DNA of 36,353 nucleotides. Origin: Nitrospiraceae bacterium (GTDB lineage: Bacteria; Nitrospirota; Nitrospiria; Nitrospirales; Nitrospiraceae). Within the stretch, counting starts at the first letter, position 1. Each line of letters opens with the position of its first letter. The translations under genes were made by a program, and so were the position numbers. The notes under the pieces are model-generated. The model had not been told where the DNA came from. It made no database searches and worked only from the letters and a program-made list of their open reading frames with translations. This document shows, in pieces, positions 18,588-26,125 of the stretch. Location: the NCBI GenBank assembly GCA_005799365.1, contig SYGV01000142.1, positions 1 to 36,353 of the forward strand, read 5' to 3'.

Positions 18588-19430
18588 TTAGCTGGCGGCT
18601 GCCCGGAGCGGCTCGAGGAGTTTGCTTGAGACCTTGAGCCCTCCGCGTCCCACGCCCACCTGGATGTCCGGCTTTGTGAGTCCGTGAAAGTCGCTTCCGC
18701 CGGTCACCAACAAACCCAGACGTTTGGCGATGTTGAGGTACTCCTCCGTCTGCGCCCGCTTATGCGTGCTGTAATGGACCTCGATGCCCATTAGGCCGGC
18801 GGCTTTGAGGGTTTCGCAGAGCGTCAGCAGGCTGGTTTCATCCAGTCGGACCCAGGTCGGGTGGGCAAGGACGGGGACGCCCTTGGCGGCCCTGATCCAG
18901 CCGATGGCTTCAGCCGGTTCCGGCAGCTCGCGTGGCACATAAGCGGCTTTGCCGTTGCCTAGATATCGGTCGAAGGCCTCTTTAGCTGATCGAACGTACC
19001 CCTTCTCCAGCAGCAGGCGGGCGATATGCGGGCGGCCTACTGATTCGGTGCCGGCCAGCGCCCTGACTTCTTCATACGTCAACTCCAGGCCCAACTCGTT
19101 CAGCTTCCGGACCATGAGCGGGTTGCGCCGGTGGCGGCTGGCGCGTAAGCCGGCCAGATGCCGGTTCAGCGCCGGATCCTGCCAGTCCAGGAAATACCCG
19201 AGGATATGCAGCTCGCCCCCCTCCCATTGCGAGCTGATCTCGATGCCGGGAATTACTTCGATGCCCAAGTCGGCCCCGATCTTCATGGCTTCGGGGATGC
19301 CGTTCGTAATGTCATGGTCGGTGATGGCCAGGGCGGTGATGCCGGCCTTGTGCGCCAGCGTCAGCACCTCGGCCGGCGGGAGGCTGCCGTCCGAGTGGGT
19401 CGTGTGGAGGTGCAGGTCGATGCGGCTCAT
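18588..19430 (-). CDS. PHP domain phosphoesterase (nucleoside 3',5'-bisphosphate phosphatase/RNase AM-like)
   Basis: MSRIDLHLHTTHSDGSLPPAEVLTLAHKAGITALAITDHDIT and GGSDFHG motifs. Confidence 0.93.
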   Translation of the reverse strand: MSRIDLHLHTTHSDGSLPPAEVLTLAHKAGITALAITDHDITNGIPEAMKIGADLGIEVIPGIEISSQWEGGELHILGYFLDWQDPALNRHLAGLRASRHRRNPLMVRKLNELGLELTYEEVRALAGTESVGRPHIARLLLEKGYVRSAKEAFDRYLGNGKAAYVPRELPEPAEAIGWIRAAKGVPVLAHPTWVRLDETSLLTLCETLKAAGLMGIEVHYSTHKRAQTEEYLNIAKRLGLLVTGGSDFHGLTKPDIQVGVGRGGLKVSSKLLEPLRAAAS

Positions 19431-19448
19431 ATCTCGTCCTTCTGCTGA

Positions 19449-20375
19449 TCAGTCCCGGCGCCGGGCGATCAATTGAGCCGTGAAGGAGGTCTCCGGCCCG
19501 TCGGCGCGTTCGCCTTCGTCGTAGTGCAACACCCGCAATCCGCCGACGAGGCGCAGCAGTTCGTTGTGGGCCAGGCAGAATTCCTTGCGCCGCGGATGAC
19601 GCCGGCGCTCGTGGTTGTCGATGAGGAAGGTCTCGTAGACCAGCAGGCCGCCCGGCTTCAGCGCCCGCAGCAGGGAGGGGAACAGCGGGCGGTGCAGATA
19701 GAAAAAGACCAGGATCGCATCGTAGCGCTCTGTGCCCAGGTCCGGCGGATGGGTCGGATCGGCTTCCAAGTCCAGGTGTTTGATGGTCAGATTCGAGAGG
19801 TTGCGTCGGCCGGCTGTCTCGGCCAGCGCGGCCAGCGCAGGCTGGTCTCTATCTATCGCCTCCACTGTGCACCCCAGGCCGGCCAAGTACAGGGCATTGC
19901 GCCCCTGGCCAGAAGCCAGATCCAAGACAGTGCCTTTCGGAAGGCGCGCGATCTGCTCCTGAAGAAACTGGGCTGGTGGCGGGTCGGGAAGGGCCGAGGC
20001 ACGGGTGCGCTCCAGCCTCACGCCGACCGAGCCGCGCACGTCTTTCAGGGGCGGGGCGAGTTTCCGCACCCATAGATGGAGGGCCGATACGGGAAACTCC
20101 GCAAAAACCATTGCACTGATGCGTTCCGCCATGGTTTCCACCAGGGCAAAGGTCTCGGCTGTGCCGAGTTGGACGATTCGCTCCGCCACCGTGGCGTAGT
20201 CCACGGCGCACCCGATGTCATCGGTCTCCGCAGCGCGGGACAAGGAACCGGGGGGGTAGGTGAGTTCCAGGTCCACGGCGATCGGCTGGGGTGTCTGCCG
20301 TTCTTCCTGCGTCACGCCGCAATGGCCGTGAAACTCCAGCCGCTCGATCATGACTCGATCTTTCATATGCGGCAT
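19449..20375 (-). CDS. folB: dihydroneopterin aldolase (FolB) fused to a class I SAM methyltransferase (TehB-like)
   Basis: N-terminus MIERLEFHGHCGVTQEERQTPQPIAVDLEL...DYATVAERI...VRKLAPPLKDVRGSVGVRLER (FolB); C-terminus GTVLDLASGQGRNALYLAGLGCTVEAIDRD...ALKPGGLLVYETFL (SAM methyltransferase). Confidence 0.88.
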   Translation of the reverse strand: MPHMKDRVMIERLEFHGHCGVTQEERQTPQPIAVDLELTYPPGSLSRAAETDDIGCAVDYATVAERIVQLGTAETFALVETMAERISAMVFAEFPVSALHLWVRKLAPPLKDVRGSVGVRLERTRASALPDPPPAQFLQEQIARLPKGTVLDLASGQGRNALYLAGLGCTVEAIDRDQPALAALAETAGRRNLSNLTIKHLDLEADPTHPPDLGTERYDAILVFFYLHRPLFPSLLRALKPGGLLVYETFLIDNHERRRHPRRKEFCLAHNELLRLVGGLRVLHYDEGERADGPETSFTAQLIARRRD

Positions 20376-20490
20376 TCTCCCGGATGGCCAGGGCCAGAGT
20401 CAAGGATGATGCTTGACTCACCTCCACGACGACTTCTATAATCTTTCACCTGGTGCGGTTCTGTTGAAAATCTCTGATTTCACAAGAGAA

Positions 20491-20994
20491 ATGGCCGAGT
20501 TCACGCACTTCAACGAATCAGGTCTGGCGCGGATGGTTGATGTCAGCGCCAAGACTTCGACGGAACGGGTTGCCACAGCCCAGGCGATAGTTTTTATGTC
20601 GCCGGAAACGCTGGAAAAAATCCGACAAGGAAAGATCGCCAAGGGAGATGTCCTGGCCGTGGCCCAAGTGGCCGGGGTGATGGGCGCCAAGCGGACCCCC
20701 GAGTTGATTCCGATGTGTCACCCGCTCATGCTGACCAGCGTGGATGTGGGGTTTGCGGAGAAGGCTGAGCCGGACCGGCAAGGACGCTGTGCGGTTACGA
20801 TTACCGCCACGGCCAAGACGACGGGCCAGACCGGCGTCGAGATGGAAGCCATGACGGCTGTGTCCGTCGCGGCGCTGACGATCTATGATATGTGTAAGGC
20901 CGTGGATAAGGCCATGAGCTTTGGCGATATTTGTCTGTTGTCCAAGTCCGGCGGGAAGTCCGGCACGTATGTGAGGCGCGCGGCCGGCACATGA
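20491..20994 (+). CDS. moaC: cyclic pyranopterin monophosphate synthase
   Basis: [52 protein letters not shown]. Start chosen at ATG 20491. Confidence 0.96.
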   Translation: MAEFTHFNESGLARMVDVSAKTSTERVATAQAIVFMSPETLEKIRQGKIAKGDVLAVAQVAGVMGAKRTPELIPMCHPLMLTSVDVGFAEKAEPDRQGRCAVTITATAKTTGQTGVEMEAMTAVSVAALTIYDMCKAVDKAMSFGDICLLSKSGGKSGTYVRRAAGT

Positions 20995-21082
20995 CCGGTC
21001 TGTCGCATGGCGAGATGAACGGTTGGAAGGTTGTGCGGTTCGTTCATCAAGTATCGTTTATCCTGTAGCAGTGGGCGACATC

Positions 21083-21784
21083 ATGATCACCATTACCCTG
21101 TTCGGCCTGACCAAAACGTTGGCAAACAACCAGGGCACGCTTTCCGTGGCGCTCAACGGCGAGCGGTGCGTCAAGGATCTGGTGGGGCTCCTGGACGCCA
21201 GTCATCCGCAGATCGGCGAGTTGATCCACAAGAAGAAGGTCCTGGTGTCGGTCAACCAGGAGATTGCCCACGAAGACACGGAAATCAAGGACGGCGACGA
21301 GGTGGCCTTGCTGCCCCCCTTTGCCGGCGGTGCGGCGATGCCTGATCTGTCCGCGGACGACGCGATGTTGGTGCGCGTCCAGCGGGAGAATTTTTCGATC
21401 GATGCCGAACTCGATCGGGTGCGGCGGCGGTCCGCGCGCATCGGCGGGATCGCCGTGTTTCTGGGCACGGCGCGGGATCGCTCGAAAGGCCGTGATGTCA
21501 GCGGCATCACGTTCGAGCATTACGAAGGCATGGCTCAAAAAAAGCTCCGGGAGATCCGCGAACGGGCCCTCAAGGACTTCGACGTCATCGAGGCGCTGAT
21601 CCTGCACCGGTACGGCCGGATCGAAATCGGCGAGAACATCGTGTTGATCATCGTCGGCGCGGAACATCGGGCCGAGGCCTTCCGGGCCTGCCAGTGGTGC
21701 ATCGACGAGCTGAAGCAGATCACGCCGATCTGGAAGCTCGAGCAGACGCCGGACGGGGAGGTCTGGGTGGAGGAGCACCCGTAG
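21083..21784 (+). CDS. MoaD-MoaE fusion (molybdopterin synthase small and large subunits)
   Basis: N-terminal ubiquitin-like MoaD ending EVALLPPFAGGA, then MoaE: GGIAVFLGTARDRSKGRDVSGITFEHYEGMAQKKLREI...IVGAEHRAEAFRACQWCIDELKQITPIWKLE. Confidence 0.94.
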   Translation: MITITLFGLTKTLANNQGTLSVALNGERCVKDLVGLLDASHPQIGELIHKKKVLVSVNQEIAHEDTEIKDGDEVALLPPFAGGAAMPDLSADDAMLVRVQRENFSIDAELDRVRRRSARIGGIAVFLGTARDRSKGRDVSGITFEHYEGMAQKKLREIRERALKDFDVIEALILHRYGRIEIGENIVLIIVGAEHRAEAFRACQWCIDELKQITPIWKLEQTPDGEVWVEEHP

Positions 21785-21868
21785 CGGAATGTTGAAAAAG
21801 GCCTTCAGCTGCGTTCTCGGTCGCCCGTCTCCCTGCGGCCTTGCTGAAGGACCTTTTTGAACATTCCG
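21785..21868. repeat. long near-perfect inverted repeat between moaD-E and moaA
   Basis: 21785-21809 cggaatgttgaaaaaggccttcagc vs reverse complement of 21843-21868 cggaatgttcaaaaaggtccttcagc; 33-nt spacer. Confidence 0.9.
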
Positions 21869-21883
21869 TGAGAGCGTGAGCCC

Positions 21884-22942
21884 ATGGACGTGGAACGTTC
21901 CAAGCCAGCGACAGTCGGCGATACCTTCGGGCGGCCGCTCAAGAGCCTGCGGTTGTCTGTGACGGACCGGTGCAATCTCCGCTGCAAGTATTGCATGCCG
22001 GAGGAGGAATACGGCTGGCTGCCGCGGGAAACCCTCCTGAGCTTCGAGGAAATCTACGCCCTGACCGATCTGTTCACGGCACTGGGCGTGGACAAGGTAC
22101 GTTTGACCGGCGGCGAGCCGCTCCTGCGCCGCAACCTGCCGACCTTGATCCGGATGTTGCGGGATAACCGCCGGATCACGGAAATTGCGTTGACCACCAA
22201 CGGCATTCTGCTGGCGGAGCAGGCCGAAGCGCTCTATGACGCGGGTTTGCACCGGATCACCGTGAGCTTGGATACGTTGAAGTCGGACCGATTCCGGTCG
22301 CTGACGCGGCGCGATACCCATGCCCAGGTGTTGGAGGGTATCGAGGCCAGCCTGCGGGTCGGTTTCACCTGCCTCAAACTGGATACCGTCGCGATGAAGG
22401 GGTTCAACGACGACGAGCTGGTGGATCTGATCGAATACGGCAAGCGGGTCGGCGCCGAGGTGCGGTTCATCGAGTACATGGATGTCGGCGGGGCCACGGA
22501 CTGGTCATTGGCCAAGGTGCTCTCGCGTGACGCCATCCTCGAATTGCTGGGGCGGCGGTATGGGCCGGTCGAGCCGATCGCAGAGGCGAGTTCGGCGCCG
22601 GCGCAGCGGTACCGCTTCCCGGACGGAACGATCTTCGGGATCATTGCCTCGACGACTAGGCCGTTCTGCGCCACATGCGACCGGAGTCGGCTCACCGCGG
22701 ACGGTTTGTGGTACCTCTGCCTGTACGCCAAAGAGGGGCTGGATTTGCGCGAGCCCTTGCGGATGGGCGTCTCGAGGGACGAACTCACGGCCCTGGTCCG
22801 GTCGCGATGGGAAGCGCGCAAAGACCGCGGTGCCGAAGAGCGCAAGGATCTGGAGCAGGTCGGGCTCCGCGAGTCGCGGCTGATCGAGATCCAAAAGTTG
22901 CGCGAGGACCCGCACCTCGAAATGCATGCCAGAGGGGGATGA
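21884..22942 (+). CDS. moaA: GTP 3',8-cyclase (radical SAM)
   Basis: LRLSVTDRCNLRCKYCMPEE, RLTGGEPLLR, FCATCDRSRLTADGLWYLCLYA; C-terminal GG. Confidence 0.96.
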   Translation: MDVERSKPATVGDTFGRPLKSLRLSVTDRCNLRCKYCMPEEEYGWLPRETLLSFEEIYALTDLFTALGVDKVRLTGGEPLLRRNLPTLIRMLRDNRRITEIALTTNGILLAEQAEALYDAGLHRITVSLDTLKSDRFRSLTRRDTHAQVLEGIEASLRVGFTCLKLDTVAMKGFNDDELVDLIEYGKRVGAEVRFIEYMDVGGATDWSLAKVLSRDAILELLGRRYGPVEPIAEASSAPAQRYRFPDGTIFGIIASTTRPFCATCDRSRLTADGLWYLCLYAKEGLDLREPLRMGVSRDELTALVRSRWEARKDRGAEERKDLEQVGLRESRLIEIQKLREDPHLEMHARGG

Positions 22943-22992
22943 GATGAGCCGGCGACGCTCCGCGTCCTGGTGCTCCGCCGGCCCTTTGCCTT

Positions 22993-23700
22993 ATGCCTGA
23001 CACGTCCTTCCTGAGCATCCTCGGCCTTGGGTTCCTGCTCGGTGCCAAACACGCCCTTGACGCAGACCATGTGGCGGCGGTCTCCACTCTGCTCGCTGCT
23101 CGTCCTGCCTGGCGGACCTCCGGATTCATCGGGTTTTGCTGGGGCTTCGGGCACACGGCGACGTTGCTGTTGGTCGGCCTCCTGGTCATTGCGTTCAAGG
23201 TCACGATCTCCGAACCGGTCGCGCAAGGGCTTGAAGTGGGCGTGGGCCTGATGCTGATCTTCCTGGGCGGCTCCCTGGTGTGGACCCTGGTTCGGGAGCG
23301 TTGGCATGTGCATGTCCATCAGCATGAAGGGTCGGCCCATGTGCACTTGCACAGTCACCAACTGCAACGGGACCACGGGCATGCGCATTGGCTGCCCTCG
23401 TCGCTCCGGCCGGTTCTGGTCGGGATGGTGCATGGGCTCGCCGGTTCGGCGGCCTTGATGCTGCTGGTGCTGGCGGCGGTCCGTTCCGTATGGGAGGGCG
23501 TCGTCTATATTCTGGTATTCGGGGTCGGTTCGATCGCCGGGATGGTCGTCTTGGGGATGCTGATCAGCGTCCCCCTGGTCCTGTCGGCTTCGTGGGGGCA
23601 TCGTGTTCAGGTGGCCGTTCAGGGACTGGCCAGCCTCGGGAGCATCGGGATCGGGCTGACGATGGTGGCGCGGATCGCCCTGGGATCGCCTCCTTTTTGA
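22993..23700 (+). CDS. UreH/NiCoT-like nickel-transport family membrane protein with His-rich loop
   Basis: GAKHALDADHVAAVSTL, GFCWGFGHTATLL, HVHVHQHEGSAHVHLHSHQLQRDHGHAH, GMVHGLAGSAALMLL. Confidence 0.85.
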   Translation: MPDTSFLSILGLGFLLGAKHALDADHVAAVSTLLAARPAWRTSGFIGFCWGFGHTATLLLVGLLVIAFKVTISEPVAQGLEVGVGLMLIFLGGSLVWTLVRERWHVHVHQHEGSAHVHLHSHQLQRDHGHAHWLPSSLRPVLVGMVHGLAGSAALMLLVLAAVRSVWEGVVYILVFGVGSIAGMVVLGMLISVPLVLSASWGHRVQVAVQGLASLGSIGIGLTMVARIALGSPPF

Positions 23701-23892
23701 CCTCAGGGGCGGTCTTTTCTCCCGTCGACTACAAGAAATCATCTTCGATATGTGTGTGTAGATTTGAGGGCTTGCGAACCGGACTCAGAGCTTGGGTGAA
23801 TCGTGATTCTTGATGCGGAACCAGGGCGGCCGTGGTATTCTGAACCTCTTTTGAGGTAGTTCGATGGTCCGGCGCCGGGCCGGCCGGGAGCC

Positions 23893-23962
23893 ATAATGAT
23901 GAATGCAGAACCGCCGACCGTGCTCCCTATTCAGCATCCATCATTCCGCGTTCATCGTTTCT
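23893..23962. repeat. second copy of the AATGATGAATG intergenic repeat, inverted relative to 16883-16952
   Basis: aatgatgaatgcagaaccgccgaccgtgctccctattcagcatccatcattccgcgttcatcg aligns with the reverse complement of the first copy (aatgatgaatgcagaacgaccgtgtactccattcatcgttcatcattcagccttcatc). Confidence 0.65.
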
Positions 23963-23970
23963 ACTGAGTT

Positions 23971-24807
23971 ATGGCCTGGTTTAAAAAAGAGACGACGCCG
24001 AGCGCCGAGCCGTCGAAGCGGCCCAAGGTCGTCGAGGGCATGTGGCTTAAGTGCAGCCACTGCCGCGAGATCGTCTATCGCAAGGAGGTGGACCGCAACA
24101 ACAAGGTCTGCCCCAAATGCGATTACCATTTCCCGATCTCGGTGGCCGAGCGCATTGCGTTGCTCGCGGACCTCGGGACGTTTCTGGAATGGGACGCCGA
24201 TCTGGCTCCGCAGGATCCGCTGGGGTTTGCCGACAGCCGCGCCTATCCGGATCGGCTGAAGGCCCAGCAGGACAAGACCGGGCGCAAGGATGCCCTCGTG
24301 ACCGGCGAAGGAGCGATCAACGGCCGCCGGCTTGTGCTGGCGGTGTTCGATTTCAGTTTTATGGGCGGCAGCATGGGGTCCGTGGTCGGGGAGAAGCTGT
24401 GCCGCGCCATCGAACGGGCTGTCACGATGCGCCTGCCGGTCGTCCTGGTCTGCACCTCGGGCGGCGCGCGGATGCAAGAGGGGATCCTGTCCCTGATGCA
24501 GATGGCCAAGACTTCCGCCACGGTCGCCAAGCTGGGAGAGGCCCGGCTGCCGTTTATCACGATCCTGGCCGACCCCACGTTCGGCGGCGTCACGGCCAGC
24601 GTGGCGATGCTGGGGGACGTGATTATCGCGGAGCCCAAGGCGCTGATCGGGTTCGCCGGGCCGCGGGTGATCGAACAAACGATCAAGCAGCAGCTGCCCG
24701 ATGAATTCCAGCGCGCCGAGTTCCTCTTGGAGCACGGCATCGTGGATATGATTGTGGAGCGCCGGCGTCTCAAGGAGACGCTGGACACGCTCATCGGCCA
24801 CCTGTAA
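23971..24807 (+). CDS. accD: acetyl-CoA carboxylase carboxyltransferase subunit beta
   Basis: Zinc ribbon CSHC...[36 protein letters not shown]. Confidence 0.97.
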   Translation: MAWFKKETTPSAEPSKRPKVVEGMWLKCSHCREIVYRKEVDRNNKVCPKCDYHFPISVAERIALLADLGTFLEWDADLAPQDPLGFADSRAYPDRLKAQQDKTGRKDALVTGEGAINGRRLVLAVFDFSFMGGSMGSVVGEKLCRAIERAVTMRLPVVLVCTSGGARMQEGILSLMQMAKTSATVAKLGEARLPFITILADPTFGGVTASVAMLGDVIIAEPKALIGFAGPRVIEQTIKQQLPDEFQRAEFLLEHGIVDMIVERRRLKETLDTLIGHL

Positions 24808-24829
24808 GTCCGCCGTTTTCACCGCCTCC

Positions 24830-26125
24830 ATGTCCTATTCTGCGTCGCTTGAGTACCTCTTTGGGCTCCAGAAGCACGGCATCAAACCGGGCCTGGACAC
24901 CATTACGCGATTGCTCGATGGGCTGGGCCGGCCCCAGGCGGCGTATCCGACACTGCACATCGGCGGGACGAACGGGAAGGGGTCTACGGCGGCGATGGCG
25001 GCGGCGATGCTGCAGGCAGCCGGGTACCGGGTCGGACTCTATACGTCGCCTCATCTCGTCGAATTCCGCGAGCGTATCCGGGTAAACGGAGCGATGATCC
25101 TGGAAGGGGACGTGGCGGCGTTGACCGAACGCGTGGCCCGTTTGGCGGGGCAGGGGCCCCAGCCGACCTTCTTCGAATTTACGACGGCGCTGGCGTTTCA
25201 ATATTTCGCCGAGGCGCGGGTCGAGGTGGCGGTGGTGGAGGTGGGGCTGGGGGGGCGGTTCGACGCGACAAACCTGATCATGCCGTTGGCCTCGGCGATC
25301 ACGACCGTCGCGCTGGACCATCAGGAGTATCTGGGGGCCAGCCTGGACGCGATTGCGTTCGAGAAAGCAGGCATCGTGAAACAGGACGTGCCGGTCGTGA
25401 CCGGCCGGCTGAAGCTTCCGGCGGCTGAAGTGGTGGCACGGATGGCGACGGAGCGGCAGGCGCCGCTCTATCGATTGGGCCTCGAATTCGAGGCCTTGGG
25501 AGACACCTTGGGGGGGGTTACGTACAATGGGATTCGGGGCCGGCTGGAAGGCCTGACCTGTCCACTGGCCGGCGCCCATCAGTTGGACAATGCTGCCTGC
25601 GCCCTGGCTTTGATGGAATTGGTCTCCGAGCGCGGGCTGTGCGTGTCCGAGCAGGCAGTCCGCACCGGATTACATCAGACGTTCTGGGAGGGCCGGCTGG
25701 AAGCGGTCGAGCGCGATCCCCTGCTGCTGCTGGACGGGGCGCACAACCAGGAGGCGGGGGCCGCGCTGGCCGCGTATCTGGCTTCCCATCGTATGGCCCG
25801 TCCCTGCTCGCGGGTAATCCTGGTGCTTGGGATGATGCGCGACAAGGACTTGGCCGGGTTCTGCGGGCTCCTGACGCCCCTGGCCGACGAACTGGTCCTG
25901 ACCCGGGCGCAACTCACCCGCGCGGCTTCCGTCCATGAGCTGGCGTCGGTTCTCGGCGAGCGGGCGGCTGGCGCGCACCTAGCCCCGCATCCGGCGGAAG
26001 CTCTGGCCCTGGCCAGACGGTTGGCCGTCACCGGCGACCTGATCTGCGTTACGGGATCCCTGATGCTGGTGGGCGACGTCAAGGCCCTTCTGCGCGGCTG
26101 CGCCACGTCTCCCATCCGGGGGTGA
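24830..26125 (+). CDS. folC: bifunctional folylpolyglutamate synthase/dihydrofolate synthase
   Basis: HIGGTNGKGSTAAMAAAML, YTSPHLVEFRERIRVNG, VVEVGLGGRFDATN, LLLDGAHNQEAGAAL. Confidence 0.96.
   Translation: MSYSASLEYLFGLQKHGIKPGLDTITRLLDGLGRPQAAYPTLHIGGTNGKGSTAAMAAAMLQAAGYRVGLYTSPHLVEFRERIRVNGAMILEGDVAALTERVARLAGQGPQPTFFEFTTALAFQYFAEARVEVAVVEVGLGGRFDATNLIMPLASAITTVALDHQEYLGASLDAIAFEKAGIVKQDVPVVTGRLKLPAAEVVARMATERQAPLYRLGLEFEALGDTLGGVTYNGIRGRLEGLTCPLAGAHQLDNAACALALMELVSERGLCVSEQAVRTGLHQTFWEGRLEAVERDPLLLLDGAHNQEAGAALAAYLASHRMARPCSRVILVLGMMRDKDLAGFCGLLTPLADELVLTRAQLTRAASVHELASVLGERAAGAHLAPHPAEALALARRLAVTGDLICVTGSLMLVGDVKALLRGCATSPIRG

Noticed and set aside
22944-22990. Hairpin gccggcg...cgccggc after moaA as terminator
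   Set aside because: Plausible but long loop and no T tract; not strong enough to list.
23281-23400. cat/gtg-rich tract that could look like a DNA repeat
   Set aside because: Explained by His-rich coding in the ureH-like gene, not a nucleotide repeat.
22234-23742. 502-aa minus-strand ORF spanning moaA and ureH-like
   Set aside because: Crosses two convincing plus-strand genes; His/Gln/Arg-rich composition typical of antisense translation.
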